Assembly: GCA_022266195.1 (NCBI GenBank)
Contig: WHVY01000005.1
Span: 3,100,001 to 3,164,000 of the forward strand
DNA: 64,000 bases
Source of the DNA: Tetranychus cinnabarinus
Lineage: Eukaryota; Arthropoda; Arachnida; Trombidiformes; Tetranychidae
Direction of reading: 5' to 3'
A model generated the notes under the pieces. That model ran no database searches, had not been told where the DNA came from, and saw only the letters and a program-made list of their open reading frames with translations. How positions within the stretch are numbered: the stretch's first letter is position 1; every line of letters begins with the position of its first letter. Below are positions 13,883-24,800 of this stretch, piece by piece. The position numbers were made by a program, and so were the translations under genes.

Positions 13883-14831
13883 TTAGCTTGTTACAAAATC
13901 GACTTCATAATTCACTGGTTTATGTTGTGGGTTACCAGATGCACAGATAGTCGTCAAGTCAAAGAGGATTGATTTCAATGATTTGTTGTTGATCCTTGAT
14001 TCACACAGAAATAAAATCATCTCCTTAATTTGTTTACGATTTGATGCCAAAGCTGAATCAATCACTCAGACAGAGTTGCAATCGTTGAAAGATGAATAAA
14101 CTTTATCCGGATTTACTGTCAAGTGTTGTTACATTGAAATGAAAAGTGGCTTTTAACTTCAATGGTTGATATCACTTTCTTTTTGTTTCAAGGATTTTTT
14201 GAGTGTAAGAAAATAGATTAATCCATGTCACTATTGGTATTTACATCATAAGATATCACAATAAATGGAGTAAAATCGGTTTATTGAAAACAAAACCAAT
14301 CTCTATTTTTACTCTTCAACCTTAAAGTAAACTGTTTGTGAAAAATCACGCTCCTCGACAATTAATTATATCATAATGTAGACGATTTTACACTAAGAAA
14401 AAATTGCAAACAAGTTAACCTAAATACCAGTTCGAGTTCGATTCACGTACAATAGTGATTTTATATTAGATCCAAGGTTATTCCTCAAAAATCTTAGCGG
14501 ATTATCCATTAAAATAAATAGTTGAGATGAAATTGAAAACAATTAGAAAGTAAACAAGTTTAAAAATGTTCCATTAGTTTCACTTAAGTCTCAGGAATAG
14601 TGGATACCGATCAGACGATAAAAAGAAAGAATCCGAGCACTCAAAGCTGGAAATTGAATACAATTGAATCAAACCAAGAGTCTATTTTATTCATTGATAT
14701 CTTTCGACTAAAGCTGTGACACAGGTCCTGATATGCTTCTTGGTGGTTTCCTCGTTCCTTCAGTGGTTCTCCTTGTTGAATTTGCTGTAATTCCGAGTCT
14801 ACAGTTAGATGAGGATTCGTTCACATGGTGT
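13883..14831 (-). other. Possible unrecognised gene: two coding-like segments
   Basis: Two open minus-strand stretches look protein-like. One is 14784-14662, bounded by acceptor TTACAG and donor GTATTC (open from 14831 to 14643). It reads QIQQGEPLKERGNHQEAYQD then LCHSFSRKISMNKIDSWFDSI. The spacing of EAY, LC, KIS and WF is reminiscent of the helix-turn-helix region found in Mos1-like and nematode FTH proteins. The other is 14052-13883, after acceptor GATTCAG, containing KQIKEMILFLCESRINN and ending at a TAA. The upstream segment is noticeably richer in G+C than its surroundings. I could not find linking exons or a start codon, so this may be a gene, a pseudogene or chance. Confidence 0.27.
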
Positions 14832-15426
14832 TGAGTAAGGCTTCACATGATATCATCACATATACGTTATCAGCTTTCGTAGGTTTAAATGTTGAGACAA
14901 AACAATTCAATTTAAGTCCATTTATAAGTAGCTTTGCATGTAATATTTTTCAAACCCTTTCGGCCTAGGTTTGCTTTGTTTTGATTTTGATTTTAATTTT
15001 TCAAATCGTTTATCCTTAAAATGTATTTTTAAGTACATTTTGTTTTCTTGTTTTATAACAAATGATATTTGATACGCCTTCACAAAGTATTCAATAGCAA
15101 ACACAAAATAAAACAAAAGTAAAGACCAAAAACTAATTTAAATACGATTTTTAATTAATAAATTTGAGAAAATAATAAAAATAAGTTCTTAAAGGTTAAT
15201 GCTCCATCTGTTGGATTTAAGTTTTACTACATCAGAAAACAACTGTTGTTAGATGTAGATGTCAGTAGCAATGTTTCCTTGAAAATGAATGAAATAACCT
15301 TTCTAGTAATTTAGCCTCTGAATTAAATTGTTTTGATTTTTGTTTTAATTGTTTCTTTAGGTAATTTTGATTTCTTGATCTAACATTTGGACCCTGTGTT
15401 TTCCTGTTTTACCTTAGTTTATAATC
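14832..15426. other. Intergenic upstream of RNASEK
   Basis: AT-rich. The minus frame at 14922-15116 is Lys/Phe-rich and probably chance. The RNASEK promoter must lie here. A TTTAG/gtaatt sequence near 15355 could be part of a 5' UTR splice but is not supported. Confidence 0.5.
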
Positions 15427-15809
15427 ATGCCTTGTTGCGGCCCAAAATTATCTTTATTCTGTACTCTGATCAGCATATGGGGTGTTATTATGTTACCCAT
15501 TCTTGGTTTACTTCTTAATTTCCATTCAACTGCTTTTGCTGAAGATTTTGCTGAAGTTGAAACTGGGAAAGAATTTCAATCAGCCGATGAACTATGGAAT
15601 GCCGTTAAAACTAAATACGAAACTGCTGTAAGTACATTTTGTTCGTTTACAATACAATTGTATACATTGGTAAACTTGTTGCTGATTACTCTTTTTTGTT
15701 GTTTTCATTGTAGGCTTTGAATTGCTGGATTGCGGCTGGATGTTATGGTGTTACTCTTCTGATATCAGTCCATCAATGTTATTACAATTTTAAACGTTCC
15801 TCCGTATAA
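15427..15809 (+). CDS. RNASEK: Ribonuclease kappa
   Basis: Small two-helix membrane protein conserved in animals. It was described as an endoribonuclease, and in other animals it associates with the V-ATPase and is needed for endocytosis. There are two exons, 15427-15627 and 15714-15809 (donor gtaagt, acceptor ttgtag, phase 0), giving 98 residues. The N-terminus MPCCGPKLSLFCTLISIWGV matches the family start (CCGPK, then W-G-V-I-M in helix 1). The second exon has ALNCWIAAGCYGVTLLIS, equivalent to the family NC-IAA-Y segment of helix 2. The length matches the usual 95-100 residues. It converges on the ALG13/Gemin6 unit with a 224-bp gap between stop codons. Confidence 0.92.
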
Positions 15810-15972
15810 ACTATGAATGAATTATTTAATTTTTTTTGAACAATCAACCTCATCTGAAACAGTTCACCACAAAATTTCATCAAATGCCTTAATATTTATG
15901 TGATATTGGTTATTGAAAATTATATTAGTCAAGTGTAATTAAAATTTTTTGTCAATTTTTTAAATTTACTTT

Positions 15973-15978
15973 TTTATT
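15973..15978 (-). terminator. Poly(A) signal of the ALG13-Gemin6 unit
   Basis: TTTATT on the + strand reads AATAAA on the minus strand about 55 nt past the Gemin6 stop. It is the only such signal near the pair; none can fit between the two reading frames. Confidence 0.5.
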
Positions 15979-16033
15979 ATTGTCTTGCAAGTATTAAATT
16001 TTAATCTGGAATTGAAATGGCTCATTCTTTTGT

Positions 16034-16555
16034 TCATTCAGTAACAGATTCAGAGTTTGGCATTTTGCTCATAAGATCTTGTATTCGCCGGATTACCATA
16101 ACATTACTTGAACTGCAATCATCTTTTCTATAAGGTGGTTTTATTGTTATTACTGAAGCCACTACTAAATCTTTATTTTCTTTCTCCACAATTGGAATAC
16201 GGTTCTTTTTAAACCAGTCGATAAGCTTTTCTTTACGATCTTGTAATTCATTTTCATCAAATTCCTTTTCTTTCAAAATATCCGCAACTAATTGATTTGA
16301 ATTTTGATCAGCTTCAATGTTCACCTCTTCAATGGAATGCCCAGTTATTATTCTTATATCAGTAACTTTCGAAGGGTCCGCTTCATCACAATGTAACAAT
16401 ACTATTGTTCCAGAAAGAGGGTCAATTGCTTTCACTAATCCTGCACATTTAAATCCAACATCAGTGGTTATAACAACTCTTTTGCCAACCAATTTCCCAC
16501 ATAGGTTCAGATTATTCTCACTTTCTCTTAGTTTATCGCCTTTAATGACTTCCAT
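16034..16555 (-). CDS. GEMIN6: Gemin6 (SMN complex Sm-like protein)
   Basis: Subunit of the SMN complex that loads Sm rings on spliceosomal snRNAs; with Gemin7 it forms an Sm-like heterodimer. A single exon of 173 codons. Residues about 22-75 form an Sm-like fold (GKRVVITTDVGFKCAGLVKA, then DPLSGTIVLL). The C-terminal half has the Gemin6-specific block RKEKLIDWFKKNRIPIVEK, VVASVITIKPPY and CSSSNVMVIRRIQDLM, which aligns well with vertebrate Gemin6. The ATG lies one base after the stop of ALG13 on the same strand (TGA-A-ATG), so the frame is almost certainly the second cistron of a shared mRNA unless a promoter lies inside ALG13 coding sequence. No intron or acceptor is seen at its start. Confidence 0.87.
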   Translation of the reverse strand: MEVIKGDKLRESENNLNLCGKLVGKRVVITTDVGFKCAGLVKAIDPLSGTIVLLHCDEADPSKVTDIRIITGHSIEEVNIEADQNSNQLVADILKEKEFDENELQDRKEKLIDWFKKNRIPIVEKENKDLVVASVITIKPPYRKDDCSSSNVMVIRRIQDLMSKMPNSESVTE

Positions 16556-16556
16556 T

Positions 16557-17184
16557 TCAAAATTGGAAAACTTTATCTAAAAACTTTGGAAATGTGTCTA
16601 AATTGGGTGCAGGAAACTTCTTAATCGAGTCAAAATTGAATGACTTTAAAGCTGATTTTAGCGTATCTACAGTACAACTTTTAAGAAAACCTTCAGCAGA
16701 CAGTTTATCAGCTAATTCAGTTTGATGATTGTCCATTAAAGAATCATTGATGACAACTAGTAATGGTTTACCACATCTCAATACATCCAAAATGGTACCA
16801 GCTCCTATTCAAATGAAGACAACACATAAATTTATAATTGATAAAAATGAAAAAATGGAAAAACTTGAAATAATAAAATATATACCTGAATGACCTATAA
16901 CAAAATTGGCTTTTTCAATGTGATCAATTATGGTTGGTGCGTAATCAAACACTTCAACATCAATACCAGTTGGTTGAGGAATGAGTGTTTTAGCAGGAGA
17001 ACTGCCTTTTTGTATCGTCAACTTTTTACAGCCGATATCTTGCAAAAGCTGGAAACAAAATGGAAAATTTGAATTATAAGAATTTGATAAAACAAGTGCT
17101 TACCTTAATAGTCGCCGGGTCCAATATTTTATCAATCAACGAATCAAATCGAGTGGTTCCAACTGTAACAAAAATAGAATCCAT
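16557..17184 (-). CDS. ALG13: UDP-GlcNAc transferase subunit ALG13
   Basis: Catalytic partner of ALG14 at the cytosolic face of the ER. The pair adds the second GlcNAc to dolichol-PP-GlcNAc in N-glycan precursor synthesis. Three exons on the minus strand: 17184-17104, 17048-16886 and 16804-16557, 163 residues, frame continuous (donors GTAAGC and GTATAT). The protein starts MDSIFVTVGTTRFDSLIDK (the family VTVGTT motif), has IEKANFVIGHSGAGTILDVL across the second junction (sugar-nucleotide-binding H-S/A-GAG-S/T), then CGKPLLVVINDSLMDNHQ and ELADKL. This is the short, yeast-like form without the OTU/Tudor extension of vertebrate ALG13. The stop codon is followed after one base by the Gemin6 ATG. 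Confidence 0.94.
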
Positions 17185-18900
17185 AAGGCCCTTTGGATCA
17201 AGTAAACATTGAAAACACACACAAAATAGTGAAAATAGCTTATTCTCACTATTTCCACTGAAAAAGTGTTATAAATTAAGATTCATCAATATTTATTGAA
17301 AATTATATCCATTTGGCTTTATTAATTGCGTGATAACTCCAAGTTTTATTTGAAATTTTAATTTATTGTTCCTTTTTATTTGATTCTTGCTCATATTTTC
17401 ACTTTTGTGTATTCTCAATGGTACGAGTGGTCGAAAGGCCTAATCGAGTCTTTATTTCTAGTTTGAAATAATAAACATGACTGTCGATTAATAGATGAAA
17501 TCTTCTGGCTTCAGATTTCTTTTGGACGCAATACTTGCCAGAAAGGATATTTTAATTGACCTCTAATATTCACGATTAATCAACAACTCAGAAATTTCCA
17601 TTTTCTTGCAATTTGAAAATCTCATTTTTATTTCACTTTCTGTCTTAAAGATATTTAGGAGTATCAGTCGAAATTGGCTGATTATTTCATTTACTTTGGT
17701 GAATAACAATTATCTGCATGTTTTACCCTGGCAGCATCTTAATCATCCTGATTTCTTCCTCAAGATAACATCCGGGAACAAGATGAAATTCATTATTTAC
17801 AGCAACCAACCTTAGAAGGATCAAGATGCCACTTTAAACTCTATTAGCCTGGAGGAACAATAAACTAAATTACAAATCAGGGAAAATCTGCTTGAAGATC
17901 CATTGAAATCAGTAAAATTCAATCAATGAGCTTACAGTGTTTAACTGTAACTGTCATCTTTCATACAGTTGGGTTTAATTTTCAACGGTCAAAGGATGGT
18001 TGAATATATTTGTTTTTGATTAACTAGTTAATAGACCAAACTGTTTCTTAAGTAAGGAGGCTCACATGAAGCTAGGAGGGTAAAAATTAACAATCTCAAT
18101 CCATTCTTCAGGAAGCGACATTACATTGACATTAAATTGATTGCCGTTATCAACCCTATTTAAATTATCCACTCATTTGGATACACTTAAATAGTCTGGT
18201 TGCGTTTCATTCATTGATTCAAACTGATTTTGACATAACCGTGAGATTATACCCAAACAAACCAAATAATGGGCAAGCTAAGCTGTTTTAACCGTTTCAT
18301 CAATCATAACCTAGGCTGACTCAACAGATCTGATTGATGATATTATTGTTGTTGTTGTTTCAATTACTTTCTCAGTGTACTTCATGCTGAAACTGGGTAA
18401 ACCTAATTTTAACCGCAACTCATATATAATTGAATGTAACAATCTTTTATTGTAGTGGTAAACGGGTAAACATTATAAAGGTCAGTAGAAGTGTGAATAT
18501 TATCCATCAAGAAGGGCAACAATTGATAAATTTAAAGCCAATGAACTGGATCTGAAAAGGCGGAGAACAATGAAAATCCAGAAAAAAAGAGGTTAAAGAA
18601 AAGGAAGATTAAAAATGTATTCCTAAAGATTATCTTTGAACACACAACTGGTAATTTCAATTTGAGTGTTGACCTAAACTAGTGATGGAAAGGTATGATA
18701 ATAAAGTGCTATGTTTAAGTCAAGATGAACCCAGACTAACAGTTGGATCGGGTTATATATGAATAAATGAAAATATTAATTGAAAGACTTGAAAGTTATC
18801 CTGTTACTGATAGCATATTAGTGGTGAAAAAAGATGGCAAACTAGGAATGAGGTTGTTTGAAGAAAGAAAGAAAAACGTTAGGTATTTTAGGTGCGGAAA
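17185..18900. other. Intergenic, no gene recognised
   Basis: AT-rich DNA upstream of ALG13. It should include that promoter. No open frame has family features; the frames at 17606-17815 and 18796-19056 look like chance. A short GTT run is present near 18344. Confidence 0.5.
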
Positions 18901-19009
18901 CTGAAAAAAGAAGGTGAAGATGAAGAAGATGAAGAAGATGAGAGAGAAAAAATTAGCACATTTGATGCAGTTTTGCAGTGAAACTATTTCATGTTGCAAG
19001 GGAAAGAGA

Positions 19010-20610
19010 TGAAGTTGATCAAGTTCCAGGTACAGTTGATGGTTGAATCTCGTCACCGTGTTTGTGTTTAGCCTTTAAGACTAACAAGCTAAATAGATGA
19101 GCATGAAGAGGATGCAAAAAATGAAGATGAAGATGATAAGGTCAGTAAAGCTGCTCTTTTTTAATCAAGTAGAGGATATGGAGGAAGGGCGAGTTTTGTG
19201 GGGAAATTTTAGGTGTCACAAGAAGGTGGGAAAAATGAAATACATGAATGTTTGCTGCTTTTTTTGTACTCATATTTTCAGCCTAGGCTCTTCTTAACAT
19301 TATTTTCATCGTCTATTCATCATGATCGTCATTGAGTCCCACCCGTACCGTTATAACGGTAAAACTTGCTTGACGTATTTACTTGAAGATGTTAGTGTTT
19401 ACAAGATAAACCTGAATTGCTTGTTTTATACTTTAACCTTAACCTTAGTTAATCAACAAAATGGTTACCTTTTTTACTAACATGAGACTTTCGGCTGATG
19501 TTAACTGAAGATGAAGAGGCAAGAGGAAGAGCACCGTAAACCATTAACCTTCAATTAGAAAAGTCATCGGCATCTGACTTGCCACTGATCAACCTGATTC
19601 TTATCCTAAAACCAGTAAACTTCCCTTAGGCTTATCTTAACCAGTCTATGTAACAGTACATGGAATGGTTTATTTTGCTTATTAGTATTATTCATGAACA
19701 ATCTAGAATTATCATTCTCACAGAATCTTTTCATTGTATCATTGAATCTTGGTTATGATTGTGCTTCGATATTTTAAATGCTATTTTTCAGGTTCATTTT
19801 GTCTGTTATTGCTGTTGACAAATGCAATTGACAAGAATACTAAACAATAATTTGACAATTTATCTCTTTCTGTTGTTGTAATTGTTATGGTTAAACTGAA
19901 CCCCTCAGAATGACAATAATGATTAAAATTAAAGCTATGATGTGTACGGATATGCCTGAGGGAAGTTTACTCGTTTTCAGGATAAGAATCAGGTTGATCA
20001 GTGGCAAGTCAGATGCCGATGACTTTTCTAATTGAAGGTTAATGGTTTACGGTGCTCTTCCTCTTGCCTCTTCATCATCATCATTATTATCATCATCATC
20101 ATCATCTCCAGTATCATTATTATCAACAGAAAGTCTCATCGATGTTAGTAAAAAAGGTAACCATTTTGTTGATTAACTAAGGTTAAGGTTAAAGTATAAA
20201 ACAAGCAATTCAGGTTTATCTTGTAAACACTAACATCTTCAAGCAAGTTTTACCGTTATAACGGCGCGGGTGGGACTCAATGACGATCATGATGATGATG
20301 AAGAAGATGAAGACGATGAAAATAATGATGCTAAATATAGAAGATCCTAGGTTGAAAATTTTGGTACAAAAAAAGCGCTCATTCATTCCCACCTTCTTAT
20401 GACACCTAAAATTTTCCCCTAACAAATCCAAAAACTCGCCCCTTCCTCCCCTCTAATGCATTAAAGGGAACAACTTTACTGACCTTATCATCATCATCTT
20501 CATGTTTGTTTCTTGAATTCATCTTGAGGATCAAACATAAACAAGTTGACGCGATTCATTTCACTGTTACATTAACTGTATCTGGAACTTGATCAACCTC
20601 ATCTTCAGCC
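19010..20610. repeat. Long inverted repeat, arms about 0.63 kb
   Basis: The sequence at about 19010-19640 recurs as its reverse complement at about 19946-20610, with a spacer of roughly 305 bp. Examples: the AAGTCATCGGCATCTGAC block at 19561 is inverted near 20023; CCAGTAAACTTCCC is inverted near 19962; TAGGTGTCACAAGAAGG at 19211 is inverted near 20398. The arms differ by scattered substitutions (I estimate about 85% identity) and by an ATC microsatellite expansion in the right arm (20076-20110). Both arms contain short coincident open frames, which are mirror images and not genes. It may be a foldback element or a local inverted duplication. Confidence 0.85.
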
Positions 20611-20665
20611 CCTTCCACTTTTCATCCACATCATCTTTATCATCCTTGCTCTCTCCCTGTCGAAG

Positions 20666-20674
20666 TATAAAAAG
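20666..20674 (+). promoter_or_regulatory. TATA box
   Basis: TATAAAAAG lies about 270 bp upstream of the ATG of the next gene. A likely 5' UTR intron follows (20782-20911, donor CCAAG/gtaaat, acceptor ttttag), which places the box at a normal distance from a first non-coding exon starting near 20697. Confidence 0.55.
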
Positions 20675-20936
20675 CTCATTCCAAGTTTATCCAGGTTCTT
20701 ATGTGATTCTTCATTAGTGTGAACATCGGACAATTTTCCTGCGACCATTTTTTTCCAATTAATCTCAATAGCTTATCCAAGGTAAATACATTTCTTTTAA
20801 TTGTGATCTGTAACTCACCAATTTTTACAATTTATGTTGCAATTTAAATACATTTTAAGTGTTTTATTGATCATCTAATCAAATTTGGATACTTTTTTCT
20901 CCTGATTTTAGTTGTAACTAAAAACAAAAGCCAAAA

Positions 20937-21439
20937 ATGTGGACCCGAAAGGAATATATTTTGTTGATTGTTTCATCAATCGTCACTGTTGCCTTATCAG
21001 CCAATTCACCAGCCACAAATTCAAATGGATCCAATAGGCAGGCAGGAGCTGCTGCTGGAACTGGAATCTTAAATGTAATTTCATCAATGATTCCAGGTGC
21101 AATCGGAAATGTTTTACCAATGGTTTTACTTTTTGGATTAGGCGCTCTTATGGTACCAGCTCTTGGTTTAGGTCTTCTCCTCAGAGAAGGCAGACGAAGG
21201 TAACTTTACAGTTTTTATTTTTAGATTTTGTTTGTTTTGATTTCTTAATTTCTTGATTTAATTTGTTTCTTTTTTCTTTTTTCATCTGACCATTCATTAT
21301 GTTTAGTGAGCCATACTTATATCACTATCGTTCATTCCCTTCATTCAAAATCAACACATCTGCACTTGTTGATGGCGCTTCCGATGTTCTCGACAGAGTA
21401 ATGAAAGCTTTAGACAATGTTGACAAGAAATACAACTAA
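20937..21439 (+). CDS. Small secreted or membrane protein, unknown
   Basis: Not recognised. Two exons, 20937-21199 and 21307-21439 (donor gtaact, acceptor gtttag, split codon AG/T), give 131 residues. A signal peptide is likely at residues 1-22 (hydrophobic, ending ALSA), then a short Asn/Ser/Gly-rich stretch. A long hydrophobic Gly/Ala/Leu segment follows at about 44-82 with GxxxG-type spacing (GILNVISSMIPGAIG, LLFGLGALMVPALGLG), then an Arg-rich GRRRS and a polar tail with PYLYHYRSFPSFKI, ending in a predicted helix VLDRVMKALDNVDKKYN. The layout resembles arthropod cuticle or epithelial secreted proteins with a hydrophobic core, but no family can be named. A TATA box and 5' UTR intron suggest a regulated, tissue-specific gene. 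Confidence 0.72.
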
Positions 21440-21876
21440 ACTGATATTCCAGTCGACTGTTAATCTAAAACTGATTTAAGAGCTTTCATTGTTACTTTTT
21501 TTGGACAACATCCATTATCATCATTATCACCACCGAACAACATAAATCAAATTGTCCTATCCATCTTTAATTGGAACACTAACCCATTGATAGGGTCCCA
21601 CCGAAACAATAGAATTAACTATCGTTTTTCTCATCTTTTTGTACCAACGAAAATTATGTCAAAAATCATCTCGCCGAGATTTGATTTTATTGACTTTTCT
21701 TAATTTTTTGTATCCTAGTGGAAATTGTAATTTAACCTAAATTGCAGTTTCCACGTCTTTACTTCACTTTTCTCACCTTTCTCATCATTTTCTGACATTA
21801 ATTTAAATTAAATTATTTTTGTTTTTGAAAAAAATCTTTCCACAAAAAGGATTGCTTTTTAATGTTTATTAGAAGT
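21440..21876. other. Convergent 3' region
   Basis: Holds the 3' UTR of the small membrane protein gene (+) and of RPAP1 (-). TTTATT at 21865-21870 gives AATAAA on the minus strand only a few bases past the RPAP1 stop; another is at about 21683. Nothing else was recognised. Confidence 0.5.
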
Positions 21877-24800
21877 TCAATTTTTAACAATTGTTGAAAC
21901 ATTCAATGGTATCCATTGTTCAGCCCATTCGCATTTATCGACTAAATCACTTTCCATAAAATTAGTTATGTGATCTCGCAAGATATCATTTTGACATTTA
22001 GTTAGAGATAGATGATATTTCTGTAGCCTTTCTTTGTCTCCTGAAGATTGGTATTCAGCTTTGAATAGAGCATGATGAACGTGGTGAATACTTATGAAGT
22101 AAATCAAACTTTGCCTTGTTAAAGGTATTTGGTTAGATAAAAGACTTGTTAAAAATAGTTCAACGACAGCTAGATCGTTTAAATATGGGTAAAGTAAACT
22201 CTCAATTGAGATGTAAAGATCTTTTGGTTGTAGGTTTATATAACGAAGTGAAACTGAATAATCGGAAAAGATTTTCTTCTTGAAATCAGCGCTTGACTTT
22301 GGCTTGAGAAATATCAACAGGTAATTAATGAAAACTGGATCTCCAAATGATTCGGATTCAAATTGTTTCATGAATAAATCGAAGAAGTGTAAAATTGTTG
22401 AAATGTGAGGTAATTTTTGCTGAGGATCAGATATGATTAAATTATCTTTGTTAATAATTTGAAGGCATCCTCGAAGGTGATGAGAAATGGCATCTTCAGC
22501 AAATAATCGATCATCAATCAGGAAAATTGTTGAAATTAAACAAAGAAGAGTTTCTTGTGGTATCATGGATGTTAATATCTTATAATTGGTGTTCATTATG
22601 AAATAAATGAATCCTAGTGTTCCAGTGAGACTAGAAATTTTATCATCGTTGGTTGAATCTTTGTTAGTGTAATAATTGATGATTGGATCAAACATCCAGA
22701 TATTTGAATCGAAACTTGAGTGTTTGAAGTAAATTGTTTTGACATTATCAACTCCTGTCATCTCTGCATCACTGAGTTCAGCTAATTTTTTAAGAATAGT
22801 TGAGTTGAAAATTATTAGGTTGAGAAGATTTTCCTTCATTTGAACATCTTTTAAATGATATAGACTGACTAATGACAAATTATAAAAAAGCTGTTCTTCA
22901 TTGATGATCACTTTTAGCGATGAAATACACAATTGGTACAAAAAAGTAAATTCAATTTGCGTGAAGATGCTTTCGTCTTTAGATAGACCAACAGCGATAA
23001 TTGATTCAATATAGTTGAGAATGTGTTTATCTAAAACAATCCTTGAAATCATTTGTGGGATTTTAGTGAATTCAGCGGCACCCAATAATGATTCAATAAA
23101 GAAAACAACAGAATCATCTTGAGCCAAATCAACAAATCTTATCTCAGATCCACCAAAATAAACAGCTCCGAATGATGGCAGACTTTTTGCATCACGAAGG
23201 GTTCCATTTTCGAAATTTCTGGATTTAAGAGTGTATGAACACTTTCGCAACTTGTTACCTAATATTTTCATGATTTTATCACTTTCAATTAATGGCTGCA
23301 AAAGATTGATGATCAAAGATGTAGGTTTACAATCAGCTTTAATCAGAAACTCGATACAAGTGCTCATCATCATTAAAGTATCAAAAGGTGGAACGATATT
23401 GATATCTACAAAATCTCGAACTGACTGGAATAATACAGATTGAACGAGAGATTCGTAACCACGCTTGAACTTGGTATCCTCATAAACAGCCCAAGTCAAA
23501 CATTTCACTAATGTAGCCGCATATTGGAAATCAAATTTATGATTTGCTGATGTTAAGGTGCAGCAATATTGAAGCTGTCGGTAAATCACTGGGTAAACTT
23601 GGTTAAAGCAATCTTTAGCTGGTTCAATCTCAGAATTGGAAAGTAGAATACACCAGACTCTGAGAGTTTCGATAGCAATCTGAAGAATATTAACACGCTT
23701 TAAACTGGTCAATTCAAGTCGAAAACAATCTGGATCCAGGGTTAAATATGACTGAAGTGCATCCCATAATCGAATATGTGAGTTCATGATCTTTATACAA
23801 TTTGAAGAATCAGACATCAACAAGCGAACCAGTTTCAACGCTTTTGGAGATGGATTACCATAAATTGAATTATTGGCAAAATCTATCTTAGGCGGAATGA
23901 AATTTGTTACAATTGTTTCAATCAGATACGGACAATCAACTATTGATTTACAAGATTCAACGGAATGTCTTGCTATTCTTATCAAAATTTCCATAATCTT
24001 GTTGAAAATAGTTGGATCTTGCTTATATTTAATGTTGTTGTCTAAAAGGTAACGAAGTCTCGGAAGAGTATCAAATCGGATTAAACCTTTTATCACGTCA
24101 ATCTTGACCAATTGATCGTCTTTGAGTTCATTCAAATCGATGTTTTTATCGAGATCATCTGGGTTGATGAAAAGAAAATTGTTGTAATGGATGGTAACTG
24201 GGAAAAATCTATCAAGACAGGCTTCATCAACCAAATTATTACAGATTAAAGCATGTAAGCAGATTATAGCTTCTCTTATTATACTTTCGGATGTATCATC
24301 AAGACATTTACGAATAGATTGAACAATTTCTGTATTATCCAAAACCTCTTGAGCCAAATGTGCGTTGAAGAAGTTGTCATAGAACCCTTTATGAACTTTA
24401 TCCATCAATTTGGCCAATATTTTAAGGCCAATAATTTTCTGCGCGTCGAAGCTACTTTGAATGAAAGTATAAATTTCAGGTAAAGAATAGCCAGGCCTAT
24501 CAGGCTCATCGCCGTGGTGATAAAGTCCTTCTTCTGTTGATTTATTACCATCCATTACAATATTGCCAGAAAAATCAAACCTAGCATTGGCAGTAGTTGA
24601 TGCATTTTCACTTTCTTTAACGGGTCTGCACCACTCGAGTTTCTCTTCTTCAACAACATCCATATGAAGCCAGTTGTGTTCTTTAATTACATTCAAAGGT
24701 ATTGGTAAATCGTCGTCAATTTTGTCCAAGATTGGTGTAACTTCCATCTTTTCTTCAATATTTGTAGACGATGTTTTCACAGATTCATTATTGCTTGTTT

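Noticed and set aside
18796..20431. Short open frames in both arms of the inverted repeat
   Set aside because: They are the same repeat read in opposite directions. The similarity between their peptides comes from the DNA repeat, not from coding selection.
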